A stretch of DNA of 64,000 nucleotides, from assembly GCA_963855995.1 (NCBI GenBank), contig OY979724.1:9934532-9998531 (forward strand). The letters are read 5' to 3'. Positions 1 to 12,838 of this stretch are shown here, piece after piece. The stretch comes from Muricea muricata. Its lineage: Eukaryota; Cnidaria; Anthozoa; Malacalcyonacea; Plexauridae. A program made the position numbers and the translations under genes. Numbering within the stretch: the stretch's first letter is position 1; the number at the start of each line of letters is the position of its first letter. The notes under the pieces are model-generated. The model saw only the letters and a list, made by a program, of their open reading frames with translations, did no database searches and was not told where the DNA came from.

Positions 1-61
1 ACGAATAATTTATAAACTATAACATGATAAGTTTCTTGTACGTTTGCATGGTGAATACAAT

Positions 62-148
62 ATACTTATTAAGCTTTGTGGAAACACCACGTAAATTTAT
101 TATTGCAATAATAAATTTACGTGGTGTTTCCACAAAGCTTAATAAGTA
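62..148. repeat. Perfect hairpin near palindrome 1 end (TTTGTGGAAACACCACG family)
   Basis: Self-palindrome AAGCTTTGTGGAAACACCAC with its complement, centred on TTATTGCAATAA. Mirrored at 12,691-12,777. The same core ends occur in foldbacks at 32,521, 35,814 and 52,803. Confidence 0.85.
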
Positions 149-184
149 AACTATAACATATTAAGCACTTATTGGATGAGGTTT

Positions 185-295
185 TTGTGATATGCGAAAT
201 GATCAATGTCGAGGTAAGAGTTATCAGCCGAGCCGAAGGCGAGTCAGATAACTCTTACCAAGACATTGATAATTTTGCATATCACAAAACCCGAA
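185..295. repeat. Hairpin in left arm, deleted in right arm
   Basis: Inverted repeat with about 45-bp stems (TTTTTGTGATATGC ... GCATATCACAAAA) and a loop rich in GCCGAAGGCGAG. At the mirror position (about 12,590-12,655) 47 bp are missing and the hairpin is lost. Confidence 0.8.
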
Positions 296-492
296 TCCGA
301 TAATTGCTTTATTATACATTGTAAGTCTTTTTCCTCGAGCAATTGACGAATTTCGCCTTCGGAAGAGCTTAAAAAGCAAGATGCCATAACATGAAACAGA
401 AAATATCGAAAAAATGTTGTTGCCATGCCAACCATTGATGCCAACGAATACCGCATACTGTAATAATCTGCACCGTAGGCTCAACATGCAGA

Positions 493-768
493 TAACTCAG
501 TTATCTGCTAGCAGATAACTGAGCCATAGAATAAGAATACATAGAAGGGCCACTCGCGTCGGAGCCTTTGGAGTTTTTGAAGCCGCGCATGTCGCATTAC
601 GCACGTTATTAGCATTTTCTCAGCCAGTCAATTGCATTTTCTGGCCAATAGGAATGCTGAACTGGCTGGTGGCAGCCAGTAAACTGCATAAACATAGTGT
701 GACATGTTGCACTGCTGAGTGGCCCTTCTATGTATTCTTATTGTATGACTGAGTTATCTGCAGATTGT
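493..768. repeat. Foldback element inside palindrome 1 left arm
   Basis: Ends GATAACTGAGCCATAGAAT and its complement, with GAATACATAGAAGGGCCACT facing AGTGGCCCTTCTATGTATTC. Mirrored in the right arm at about 12,115-12,390. A diverged relative of its interior lies at about 25,530-25,880. Confidence 0.8.
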
Positions 769-838
769 GTGATAGTCGCATTTATCTGCATACAACTGAC
801 CAATCACAACGCATAAAACAACTGCAATGTATAGTAAT

Positions 839-955
839 TAACACTTATTGACTGAGACCGAGGGAAACAGTATGTTTTGTGGACCAGAGACTGTCGATGT
901 CGAGGGTCCACAAAACATACTGCTTTCCCGAGGTCTCAGTCAATAAGTATTTTAT
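839..955. repeat. Hairpin, palindrome 1 left arm
   Basis: ACTTATTGACTGAGACC and GTATGTTTTGTGGACC face their complements, with a short loop near 890. The mirror copy is at about 11,935-12,050. Confidence 0.85.
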
Positions 956-956
956 G

Positions 957-1180
957 ATATACTGAGTGCCAAAAGAGAAGAAAAGTACCACAAATCAATC
1001 AAACATGTGTAAAAAGGATTACCTTTTACCTGACATGGCTACGTGAGGCTTTGTGGATTTGTTGTCTACCGGTGAATAAAAGTAATGTCCACCGCTTAGC
1101 TACGTTGCCAGGGAGACAATAGAATTTCTCCACTATCACGTGATAGGAATAAATGAACTTTGACACTCAGTATATTATAA
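957..1180. repeat. Foldback, palindrome 1 left arm
   Basis: Short terminal inverted repeat ATACTGAGTG(C/T)CAAA at both ends. The mirror (11,690-11,935) carries an extra 22 bp beside TATCACGTGATAG that the left arm lacks. Confidence 0.7.
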
Positions 1181-2120
1181 AATAGTATTAATTAGGCCGG
1201 CCAAATTATTGTGTAAGCTGTTAATATGAAATTTTTTTATTAAAATCTCGAGAATCATTAATAAATCGTGAGCAAAACACAAAAGAAAATCATAGCCGTG
1301 AAGGAGTCTTTATTTCTCACAAGCACACAACTTGCAGCTACCCTAATTTATGAATTTAGATTAAAATATCTCGAGAATTAAACAACACGTAAGGAATGTG
1401 TAAATTCTTAAAGCTCTTTCGAACAATAAAAATTAATATTTCGCACTAATCTCTCTCAAAAGCTCTCTCAAATTTATTGCCGATATCTCTTTGAGAATTA
1501 CTGTGCACGTGAAATGTAACTTATATCAAAACTAGCTTACTTCAAGCTGTTTGGGAATCAAGATTTTACGTGTCAACGAGATCAAATATGAATCTAAGAT
1601 GGCAGACAGCGCATTAAATTTCTATCTTTACGACCAACTCCCCAACGAAAGGCTTTAGTTCGCTCGAAAGTCGAATTTTGTTTTTTTTTTATTGTTTCAG
1701 GTAGTGAAAGATCCTGTGTGCTTTTTACAGTACTACCGACACTAGCAACGTTAGTGCGAGATGTTAATTTTTATTGAAACAAAAGCTGAACTGCTAAAAA
1801 AATGGAAACGACAAGATAAAATAAAAAAACTTACTTTCACTCTATCTTTGGATCTTCTTGGCTTCGGTTGTTCTCGTTTCATCATGCTGTTTATGGTTTC
1901 ATCTGGTTGGCGCACTCTCTTCATGGAGCATCAAGGCGGTCCAGTAGGTAACTAGCTCACTCGTGTCCAGTCAACCAACATAAAATAAGGAGAAAATTAA
2001 TGTTACAAAATATTTTAGAATATAGGACACTAAGCTTTAATTGAATTGACTTTAACAAACCGTACATTGTGATAGTATTTGCATCTTAACATCTGATGGA
2101 GACGGCTTGTGATTTACTTC

Positions 2121-2507
2121 TTATGTCGATATGAATTCTTTCCCATCTTGTTGCATCATTAGTTGATGGTTGTTGTATTCACTTTTTACTTGGCATTCTT
2201 TGAAAAAAAAATTACGATGTTCAGAAAACTGTTTACAAGATAAGCAAAGAAAACTACGTTCACAAGCATTAGAGAGGACTAAGTAATTATAATAGGCGTG
2301 ACAGGTCACAGAGGTTAGTCGACGAAGAAACTCATGGACAAATTCCCGGCATGATGATACCCCGATAGCAAGAAATACAGCAAGTGTAGAACGTGTACGT
2401 GTGAGCTTAAACTGTATGTATGCAACTCCAAGAAAAGCGCAACACAAAATGGCGGAATTTAAAGACATTTCTGGTGTCATTTCCAGTTCCCTAACTTTCG
2501 CGGACAA
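2121..2507 (-). CDS. Hypothetical small ORF in palindrome 1 (left copy)
   Basis: Open for 128 codons from a TTG; the first ATG gives about 119 residues. The N-terminal half has a hydrophobic stretch (LNSAILCCAFLGVAYIQF) and the C-terminal half is Cys/His-containing (CERSFLCLSCKQFSEHRNFF). An identical translation lies in the right arm. I recognise no family. Identity of the two copies may reflect arm homogenisation rather than selection. Confidence 0.25.
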   Translation of the reverse strand: MSAKVRELEMTPEMSLNSAILCCAFLGVAYIQFKLTRTRSTLAVFLAIGVSSCREFVHEFLRRLTSVTCHAYYNYLVLSNACERSFLCLSCKQFSEHRNFFFKECQVKSEYNNHQLMMQQDGKEFIST

Positions 2508-2930
2508 ATATATTTATATATTTTTCTCAAATTTTTTTGAAGTAAATCTAGATGGATTTTGTGAATAAACAAATTAAAAAAAGTATTGCCCACGTTAGGA
2601 AACTAGAACGGGCGCCCAGGAATGCCCACAATTTCTCCAATCTGGATTATATTTATTGATTGCGCAAATGACTGATAAAAAATAAGAGAGTAATAAAATA
2701 CCAAATGGTTTCCTCTTCAAGATAGTGTCATACATGCGCGCGGCATTTCGGGATATTTGGGAAAACTCGTGTTGAAGTTGAACCTAAGGCAACATGCCAA
2801 GTACATGGATGACGCTATCCTGCTCAGGAAACTATTTAGTAATTGTCTTACAAAATGATGACAGTGAAACACAAGTCAACGCCACGGCATTTAAATTTCT
2901 CGTGTAGGATTGTTTGATCCTGCACAGTAA

Positions 2931-3125
2931 TAGCCAAGTGGCGCAATCGTCAGAGCAAACGCCTATCACATGTGAGGTCGTGGGTTCAATCCTTACTTCA
3001 GACTCGTGACGCCCATGTGAGGAGTTAGTCAGTCGTGGGTTTATCCCGGGTACTCCGGTTTGCGAATGTTGACTGGATGGTTAAAATTGTAAAATATCAG
3101 TAATCACCGGAACACGGGTACTTAA
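2931..3125 (+). mobile_element. tRNA-derived SINE in left arm of palindrome 1
   Basis: The head GCCAAGTGGCGCAATCGTC resembles an A box and GTGGGTTCAATCC a B box. A body follows with GTGGGTTTATCCCGGGTACT, a core shared by metazoan SINEs. The mirror copy (9,735-9,935, minus) differs by about one base in the head, so the element predates homogenisation of the arms. Confidence 0.75.
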
Positions 3126-5095
3126 CTAAACTGCTGACGATGAGGCGGAACTCATAATGAATTAATGAAAATGTGTTTCACTGTAGTTATCATATAATGT
3201 AATTGCCAAGCTGAATGAATAATTCTCCAGTAACTACGTCATATGAATAACTTACAATTATGAGAGTAGTGGGGGGGGGGGGGGGGGCAGCATAAAGATT
3301 GAAGTAGTGTCAAGGAAGGGGTACTACCCTGACGGGTACTAGGCGAAGAAGTAGAGTAAACAGGAGGAAGAAGATTAAATTGGAGTAAATAAGGGGGATT
3401 GGGGTAAAGAAGGGGAGAAGCAGGATAAAGAAACCAGTGGAAGGGGGTGCTATCCTGGAAGGAGTACCCGGGAAAGAAGAGGGTGAACAGGAGGAAAAGT
3501 AGATTGGAGAAAAGAAAGGGGAAATTAAACGGATCAGGAAATTCAGACTTGCAATTCAAATGAAAGGCAGCTCATTGGTCATGTAAACACTCGTTAAATC
3601 ATGGTTCTCGCTTGCCTTTAGCTTGGAATCATCTTTGAATTTGAACTGAAAGTCTGAATTTGCATGTTTCTTGTATAGAGTGCAGTGTATCAGAACAGAA
3701 GAGGTTTTGAAGAAAAAGAAAGAAAGAATAAAAGTAAGTTAAAATTTGTAAAGAATAATGAAGAAACTATTGGTACAGCACTTGATACATGATGATAATC
3801 ATCATTATAAACTCTCTATTAATCCGGGGGGGGGTATAATAGAGAATTTGCAATGATAGTAAGTATATTGTAATATTTGGGTTTTTACCACTAAATCCTC
3901 TTGAAAGTTCTTTTTGGCTGTGGCTTCTCTCATCACAGTTGTCTGTGCTTGTCTTGCAAAATCTCTGGAATATCTATAACGTGAAGGTCAATATTTAAGA
4001 TTAGAAAAATAGAAACCGTAAAATAGAAAGAAATTTAAATCGTGGCGAATACTTTTTACGGTCTTGCTGGCATGACAAAAAGAGAGTATAGATTTATAAG
4101 ATCATGTTGATTTATCCTTTATCTGAACTATATTTAACTTAGATTTTAAAATAGATTTCACCCTGGTAAGCAGACCGAATGGGTTTTCAAACAAGATAAC
4201 ATTTAATGACTAAAACGTGCACAGAATAGTTAGAGAATGCTTACATGTCGAATAAAAATCCAATACTTTTAATGTCCAACTACACAATAGCGATTTTCGT
4301 TGCATTTCTAGACTGGAGAAGAAGACGACGCCATTTTGATTTTGATTTCTCCCGACAACGGCAGATTTGTCTTCGCAATTTTTTTCCATTTCTTCGTCGT
4401 TTTAGCTCCAATTTGCTCGTTGTGTTTCTTTCGTACCTTCCTCGCCATTTCCGTACAATCAATGGACATTTATACTCAAGATTAAGACTGTATTGAGACT
4501 TTCAAAATGTTCGTCAGGAGACATAATAATCGAAGCTTCTTCTTCGGGTTGCAGAAGCAAATGACGTCAGACGACCTTTGCCCGCCAGCAAATACCCGTA
4601 TGTATAACATTCAATGATCTTTTTAGGAAGCTGAAAATCAGTTTTTATTGCGCGAACGAAATGTTTTTGCCATTATTTCTTACTCAGGTCTTTGTTCTAC
4701 TACTTTACTTCCAGTTTAGTTAGGTAACTTGCCAAAAGAAACGCCTGTAAGGGACAATTTTGCATTTTTTTTTATTTCGATGCTGATGAAGAAGAGAAGA
4801 CTCGTTAGAGCTTTCATTGGCAAATATCTTTCCCTCCGTGGCCGAGAGGTAAAGACAACTGTCTTGACTTCGATTTTGGGTGGATCGAGGACCGGTCCAG
4901 TTCAACTGAGTTTGGTAAGAATTTAATTCTGATCGGTGCTCGATCCACCCAAAACTGAATTCAAAGCTGGGCGTGGAGTGCAGGAAAACACTAGGCAGTA
5001 CCGCGAGGCCGAGGAGGCAAACGTTATTTTCCTAGCGTTGTTAACTAATATTTAAGCAAATTTCATTAACTTGACTGTTGGGGACAGACCTGTAG

Positions 5096-5260
5096 GGTTG
5101 GTGCATTGAAGACTTCTCGTCGTTATTTCCCTTCGTTCAAGAAGACAAGTTGTCTTCATCGAGAAATAACGACGAAAAGACTTCAAGACACCACTAAACC
5201 ACTACACTTTAAAGCTACAGTGTAGTGGTTTAGCTAGCTAAACCACTACACTGTGCCAAT
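5096..5260. repeat. Two adjacent perfect hairpins, palindrome 1 left arm
   Basis: Stem 1 at about 5,103-5,190: GAAGACTTCTCGTCGTTATT with its complement around ACAAGTTGTC. Stem 2 at about 5,213-5,258: ACAGTGTAGTGGTTTAGCTA with its complement. Mirrored at about 7,610-7,765. Confidence 0.85.
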
Positions 5261-6132
5261 AATATATGGCTGACTTCTTCCTAACGCTTACGGTACGACC
5301 ATGGATGCGCAAAGATGCGCAAACACATTAAAGCCTTGAAAGCAAGTGTTTTCTTTTAGGAAAGAATCAAGGACGACAACGCTTACTAAATCAAAGCCGT
5401 CTAGTCATGTTTTAAGTACTTCAGCTATGTTTAACGATCTTTTACCAGATCTTTGCAAGAGGAAAAGTAAAATTTTGCATCATTATTATTAACTTTCCGT
5501 CAGTCGTTTCTTTCTTGATCGAGCATTATATGCCATTGTGTTCAGTGTCCTTGATATAGGAGCCATATACTTATGGCCTTGGGTTTAATTCCCAAACACT
5601 GAATGGCAGTGTTTTGCTCTTCCAATGAGATAACAAGATGGCACTGTAGAACGCGTGGTTTTATATAAGCTACGAGCGTCAAGATATCCTTGATAGGTAA
5701 CTATTGATCCTACAATGGACACTTATGTTCACTGCCAATAGGAACGTTTCCAACTCACAGCTTGTACATAATGGATTTTATAGGTTGTGTCACAAGGAAA
5801 CTGCAGTTCGGTCGTAAAATCAACTTGTTTTCAAGGTTGCCGGGTTTTAAACATTACTGACACTGTTAATGTTGTAGCTCGGAATTGTAAAACAACGGCG
5901 GCAATGCAGTTTTCTTGTGCCATAACCATATAAGCTACGACCGCCAAGCTTTATCCTTGATAGGAAAGAATTGATCCCACCAACGACATTTGTATTCTCT
6001 ACCGATAGGAACGTTTGAGACTTACAGCTTGTACATAACGCATTTTATCGGTGAGTCGTAAAACCAACCTGTTACTGCTCAGCAAACTACCATTTCCCTC
6101 GATCAACGATAGTCGATGAAGCTTGGCGCTCG

Positions 6133-6710
6133 AGTTGTTCAGCTAAGTTAAACGATCTTTTATGGCGAGGTCTTTTCAAGAAGGCATGAAGCATAGATGC
6201 GCAAACACTGTACAGCCTGTAAAGAATATGTCTTCTTTCGGGAAAGAGTCAAAGACGATAACGCTTATTAAATCAAAACTGCCGTGTAGGCATGTTTTAA
6301 GTTGCTCAGCTATGTTTAACGATCTTTTATGACCAGGCCTTTGCAAGAAGGAAAGTCGAAGTTTGCATATACTATTGACTTTCCGTCGGTCGTTTCTTTC
6401 TTGATCGAGCTTTATATGTCATTGTGTTCAGTGTCCTTGATATAGGAGTCATGTATTTATGGCCTTGGGTTTGATTCCCAAACACTGCATGGCAGTCTTC
6501 AGCTCTTTCAAGTAATAAGATAACTTTGGAACAAGATGGCAATGCGTTATTTACTATATGCCTGGTCATGCTGTAACTAATCATGTAGTATATTCTACAA
6601 ACCTTAACTCAGAACGTTGGCTGTCAGTTTCTATTCGTGGTTGCTTTGAAACATTGCAGATACTGCTAACCTGGCTATAACCTGTAAAATGCTTGGTTTT
6701 ACACAACCTA
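6133..6710. repeat. Palindrome 1 spacer: diverged copy of the inner arm
   Basis: The spacer is a diverged direct copy of about 5,305-5,640 of the left arm. Both share a run from GATGCGCAAACAC through TTTCTTTCTTGATCGAGC to GTGTCCTTGATATAGGAG. No hairpin spans it, so it forms the loop of the large palindrome. Confidence 0.8.
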
Positions 6711-9700
6711 CGAGCGCCAAGCTTCATCGACTATCGTTGATCGAGGGAACTGGTAGTTTGCTGAGCAGTAACAGGTTGGTTTTACGACTCACCGATAAAA
6801 TGCGTTATGTACAAGCTGTAAGTCTCAAACGTTCCTATCGGTAGAGAATACAAATGTCGTTGGTGGGATCAATTGTTTCCTATCAAGGATAAAGCTTGGC
6901 GGTCGTAGCTTATATAAATGATAAAACCACCCATTTTACAGGTTATGGCACAAGAAAACTGCATTGCCGCCGTTGTTTTACAATTCCGAGCTACAACATT
7001 AACAGTGTCAGTAATGTTTAAAACCCGGCAACCTTGAAAACAAGTTGATTTTACGACCGAACTGCAGTTTCCTTGTGACACAACCTATAAAAGCCATTAT
7101 GTACAAGCTGTGAGTTGAAAACGTTCCTATTGGCAGTGAACATAAGTGCCATTGTAGGATCAATAGTTACCTATCAAGGATATCTTGACGCTCGTAGCTT
7201 ATATAAAACCACGCGTTCTACAGTGCCATCTTGTTATCTCATTGGAAGAGCAAAACACTGCCATTCAGTGTTTGGGAATTAAACCCAAGGCCATAAGTAT
7301 ATGGCTCCTATATCAAGGACACTGAACACAATGGCATATAATGCTCGATCAAGAAAGAAACGACTGACGGAAAGTTAATAATAATGATGCAAAATTTTAC
7401 TTTTCCTCTTGCAAAGATCTGGTAAAAGATCGTTAAACATAGCTGAAGTACTTAAAACATGACTAGACGGCTTTGATTTAGTAAGCGTTGTCGTCCTTGA
7501 TTCTTTCCTAAAAGAAAACACTTGCTTTCAAGGCTTTAATGTGTTTGCGCATCTTTGCGCATCCATGGTCGTACCGTAAGCGTTAGGAAGAAGTCAGCCA
7601 TATATTATTGGCACAGTGTAGTGGTTTAGCTAAACCACTACACTGTAGCTTTAAAGTGTAGTGGTTTAGTGGTGTCTTGAAGTCTTTTCGTCGTTATTTC
7701 TCGATGAAGACAACTTGTCTTCTTGAACGAAGGGAAATAACGACGAGAAGTCTTCAATGCACCAACCCTACAGGTCTGTCCCCAACAGTCAAGTTAATGA
7801 AATTTGCTTAAATATTAGTTAACAACGCTAGGAAAATAACGTTTGCCTCCTCGGCCTCGCGGTACTGCCTAGTGTTTTCCTGCACTCCACGCCCAGCTTT
7901 GAATTCAGTTTTGGGTGGATCGAGCACCGATCAGAATTAAATTCTTACCAAACTCAGTTGAACTGGACCGGTCCTCGATCCACCCAAAATCGAAGTCAAG
8001 ACAGTTGTCTTTACCTCTCGGCCACGGAGGGAAAGATGTTTGCCAATGAAAGCTCTAACGAGTCTTCTCTTCTTCATCAGCATCGAAATAAAAAAAAATG
8101 CAAAATTGTCCCTTACAGGCGTTTCTTTTGGCAAGTTACCTAACTAAACTGGAAGTAAAGTAGTAGAACAAAGACCTGAGTAAGAAATAATGGCAAAAAC
8201 ATTTCGTTCGCGCAATAAAAACTGATTTTCAGCTTCCTAAAAAGATCATTGAATGTTATACATACGGGTATTTGCTGGCGGGCAAAGGTCGTCTGACGTC
8301 ATTTGCTTCTGCAACCCGAAGAAGAAGCTTCGATTATTATGTCTCCTGACGAACATTTTGAAAGTCTCAATACAGTCTTAATCTTGAGTATAAATGTCCA
8401 TTGATTGTACGGAAATGGCGAGGAAGGTACGAAAGAAACACAACGAGCAAATTGGAGCTAAAACGACGAAGAAATGGAAAAAAATTGCGAAGACAAATCT
8501 GCCGTTGTCGGGAGAAATCAAAATCAAAATGGCGTCGTCTTCTTCTCCAGTCTAGAAATGCAACGAAAATCGCTATTGTGTAGTTGGACATTAAAAGTAT
8601 TGGATTTTTATTCGACATGTAAGCATTCTCTAACTATTCTGTGCACGTTTTAGTCATTAAATGTTATCTTGTTTGAAAACCCATTCGGTCTGCTTACCAG
8701 GGTGAAATCTATTTTAAAATCTAAGTTAAATATAGTTCAGATAAAGGATAAATCAACATGATCTTATAAATCTATACTCTCTTTTTGTCATGCCAGCAAG
8801 ACCGTAAAAAGTATTCGCCACGATTTAAATTTCTTTCTATTTTACGGTTTCTATTTTTCTAATCTTAAATATTGACCTTCACGTTATAGATATTCCAGAG
8901 ATTTTGCAAGACAAGCACAGACAACTGTGATGAGAGAAGCCACAGCCAAAAAGAACTTTCAAGAGGATTTAGTGGTAAAAACCCAAATATTACAATATAC
9001 TTACTATCATTGCAAATTCTCTATTATACCCCCCCCCCCCGGATTAATAGAGAGTTTATAATGATGATTATCATCATGTATCAAGTGCTGTACCAATAGT
9101 TTCTTCATTATTCTTTACAAATTTTAACTTACTTTTATTCTTTCTTTCTTTTTCTTCAAAACCTCTTCTGTTCTGATACACTGCACTCTATACAAGAAAC
9201 ATGCAAATTCAGACTTTCAGTTCAAATTCAAAGATGATTCCAAGCTAAAGGCAAGCGAGAACCATGATTTAACGAGTGTTTACATGACCAATGAGCTGCC
9301 TTTCATTTGAATTGCAAGTCTGAATTTCCTGATCCGTTTAATTTCCCCTTTCTTTTCTCCAATCTACTTTTCCTCCTGTTCACCCTCTTCTTTCCCGGGT
9401 ACTCCTTCCAGGATAGCACCCCCTTCCACTGGTTTCTTTATCCTGCTTCTCCCCTTCTTTACCCCAATCCCCCTTATTTACTCCAATTTAATCTTCTTCC
9501 TCCTGTTTACTCTACTTCTTCGCCTAGTACCCGTCAGGGTAGTACCCCTTCCTTGACACTACTTCAATCTTTATGCTGCCCCCCCCCCCCCCCACTACTC
9601 TCATAATTGTAAGTTATTCATATGACGTAGTTACTGGAGAATTATTCATTCAGCTTGGCAATTACATTATATGATAACTACAGTGAAACACATTTTCATT

Positions 9701-9734
9701 AATTCATTATGAGTTCCGCCTCATCGTCAGCAGT

Positions 9735-9935
9735 TTAGTTAAGTACCCGTGTTCCGGTGATTACTGATATTTTACAATTTTAACCATCCAGTCAACATTC
9801 GCAAACCGGAGTACCCGGGATAAACCCACGACTGACTAACTCCTCACATGGGTGTCACGAGTCTGAAGTAAGGATTGAACCCACGACCTCACATGTGATA
9901 GGCGTTTGCTCTGACGATTGCGCCACTTGGCTATT
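9735..9935 (-). mobile_element. tRNA-derived SINE in right arm of palindrome 1
   Basis: Reverse-complement twin of the SINE at 2,931-3,125, at the symmetric position. It carries ACCC where the left copy has GCCC after the B box. Confidence 0.75.
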
Positions 9936-10356
9936 ACTGTGCAGGATCAAACAATCCTACACGAGAAATTTAAATGCCGTGGCGTTGACTTGTGTTTCAC
10001 TGTCATCATTTTGTAAGACAATTACTAAATAGTTTCCTGAGCAGGATAGCGTCATCCATGTAATTGGCATGTTGCCTTAGGTTCAACTTCAACACGAGTT
10101 TTCCCAAATATCCCGAAATGCCGCGCGCATGTATGACACTATCTTGAAGAGGAAACCATTTGGTATTTTATTACTCTCTTATTTTTTATCAGTCATTTGC
10201 GCAATCAATAAATATAATCCAGATTGGAGAAATTGTGGGCATTCTTGGGCGCCCGTTCTAGTTTCCTAACGTGGGCAATACTTTTTTTAATTTGTTTATT
10301 CACAAAATCCATCTAGATTTACTTCAAAAAAATTTGAGAAAAATATATAAATATAT

Positions 10357-10743
10357 TTGTCCGCGAAAGTTAGGGAACTGGAAATGACACCAGAAATGTC
10401 TTTAAATTCCGCCATTTTGTGTTGCGCTTTTCTTGGAGTTGCATACATACAGTTTAAGCTCACACGTACACGTTCTACACTTGCTGTATTTCTTGCTATC
10501 GGGGTATCATCATGCCGGGAATTTGTCCATGAGTTTCTTCGTCGACTAACCTCTGTGACCTGTCACGCCTATTATAATTACTTAGTCCTCTCTAATGCTT
10601 GTGAACGTAGTTTTCTTTGCTTATCTTGTAAACAGTTTTCTGAACATCGTAATTTTTTTTTCAAAGAATGCCAAGTAAAAAGTGAATACAACAACCATCA
10701 ACTAATGATGCAACAAGATGGGAAAGAATTCATATCGACATAA
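10357..10743 (+). CDS. Hypothetical small ORF in palindrome 1 (right copy)
   Basis: Mirror twin of 2,121-2,507 with an identical translation. The first ATG is at 10,384. Followed by AT-rich sequence with no clear terminator or polyadenylation signal. Function unknown and coding status doubtful. Confidence 0.25.
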   Translation: MSAKVRELEMTPEMSLNSAILCCAFLGVAYIQFKLTRTRSTLAVFLAIGVSSCREFVHEFLRRLTSVTCHAYYNYLVLSNACERSFLCLSCKQFSEHRNFFFKECQVKSEYNNHQLMMQQDGKEFIST

Positions 10744-12838
10744 GAAGTAAATCACAAGCCGTCTCCATCAGATGTTAAGATGCAAATACTATCACAATGT
10801 ACGGTTTGTTAAAGTCAATTCAATTGAAGCTTAGTGTCCTATATTCTAAAATATTTTGTAACATTAATTTTCTCCTTATTTTATGTTGGTTGACTGGACA
10901 CGAGTGAGCTAGTTACCTACTGGACCGCCTTGATGCTCCATGAAGAGAGTGCGCCAACCAGATGAAACCATAAACAGCATGATGAAACGAGAACAACCGA
11001 AGCCAAGAAGATCCAAAGATAGAGTGAAAGTAAGTTTTTTTATTTTATCTTGTCGTTTCCATTTTTTTAGCAGTTCAGCTTTTGTTTCAATAAAAATTAA
11101 CATCTCGCACTAACGTTGCTAGTGTCGGTAGTACTGTAAAAAGCACACAGGATCTTTCACTACCTGAAACAATAAAAAAAAAACAAAATTCGACTTTCGA
11201 GCGAATTAAAGCCTTTCGTTGGGGAGTTGGTCGTAAAGATAGAAATTTAATGCGCTGTCTGCCATCTTAGATTCATATTTGATCTCGTTGACACGTAAAA
11301 TCTTGATTCCCAAACAGCTTGAAGTAAGCTAGTTTTGATATAAGTTACATTTCACGTGCACAGTAATTCTCAAAGAGATATCGGCAATAAATTTGAGAGA
11401 GCTTTTGAGAGAGATTAGTGCGAAATATTAATTTTTATTGTTCGAAAGAGCTTTAAGAATTTACACATTCCTTACGTGTTGTTTAATTCTCGAGATATTT
11501 TAATCTAAATTCATAAATTAGGGTAGCTGCAAGTTGTGTGCTTGTGAGAAATAAAGACTCCTTCACGGCTATGATTTTCTTTTGTGTTTTGCTCACGATT
11601 TATTAATGATTCTCGAGATTTTAATAAAAAAATTTCATATTAACAGCTTACACAATAATTTGGCCGGCCTAATTAATACTATTTTATAATATACTGAGTG
11701 TCAAAGTTCATTTATTCCTGTTTCTTATTGGTTAAGAACGTATCACGTGATAGTGGAGAAATTCTATTGTCTCCCTGGCAACGTAGCTAAGCGGTGGACA
11801 TTACTTTTATTCACCGGTAGACAACAAATCCACAAAGCCTCACGTAGCCATGTCAGGTAAAAGGTAATCCTTTTTACACATGTTTGATTGATTTGTGGTA
11901 CTTTTCTTCTCTTTTGGCACTCAGTATATAATAAAATACTTATTGACTGAGACATCGGGAAAGCAGTATGTTTTGTGGACCCTCGACATCGACAGTCTCT
12001 GGTCCACAAAACATACTGTTTCCCTCGGTCTCAGTCAATAAGTGTTAATTACTATACATTGCAGTTGTTTTATGCGTTGTGATTGGTCAGTTGTATGCAG
12101 ATAAATGCGACTATCACACAATCTGCAGATAACTCAGTCATACAATAAGAATACATAGAAGGGCCACTCAGCAGTGCAACATGTCACACTATGTTTATGC
12201 AGTTTACTGGCTGCCACCAGCCAGTTCAGCATTCCTATTGGCCAGAAAATGCAATTGACTGGCTGAGAAAATGCTAATAACGTGCGTAATGCGACATGCG
12301 CGGCTTCAAAAACTCCAAAGGCTCCGACGCGAGTGGCCCTTCTATGTATTCTTATTCTATGGCTCAGTTATCTGCTAGCAGATAACTGAGTTATCTGCAT
12401 GTTGAGCCTACGGTGCAGATTATTACAGTATGCGGTATTCGTTGGCATCAATGGTTGGCATGGCAACAACATTTTTTCGATATTTTCTGTTTCATGTTAT
12501 GGCATCTTGCTTTTTAAGCTCTTCCGAAGGCGAAATTCGTCAATTGCTCGAGGAAAAAGACTTACAATGTATAATAAAGCAATTATCGGATTCGGTTTTT
12601 GTGATATGCCTTCTATAACTCTTACCTCGACATTGATCATTTCGCATATCACAAAAACCTCATCCAATAAGTGCTTAATATGTTATAGTTTACTTATTAA
12701 GCTTTGTGGAAACACCACGTAAATTTATTATTGCAATAATAAATTTACGTGGTGTTTCCACAAAGCTTAATAAGTATATTGTATTCACCATGCAAACGTA
12801 CAAGAAACTTATCATGTTATAGTTTATAAATTATTCGT

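Larger units (their letters stand above)
1..12838. repeat. Palindrome 1: giant inverted repeat with ~6.1 kb arms
   Basis: Arms 1-6132 and 6711-12838 are near-identical reverse complements around a 578-bp spacer. Paired coordinates sum to 12,839 at the outer end, about 12,864 in the middle and 12,843 at the inner end, so only small indels separate the arms. Base 1 already lies in the arm, so the palindrome may extend left. Each arm is packed with smaller hairpins. It contains no recognised gene, only short ORFs mirrored in both arms. Inferred: a large foldback transposon or an inverted duplication homogenised by gene conversion; a bona fide assembly should be confirmed. Confidence 0.93.

Noticed and set aside
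4836-4950. Possible tRNA-Leu/Ser-like gene (GTGGCCGAGAGGT ... GGATCGAGGACC)
   Set aside because: No acceptor stem or anticodon arm could be folded; the segment belongs to a hairpin (TTTTGGGTGGATCGAG with its complement) of palindrome 1.
8415-8555. 46-codon basic ORF MARKVRKKHNEQIGAKTTKK in palindrome 1
   Set aside because: Overlaps two other open frames, has no recognised family and no support beyond being open.
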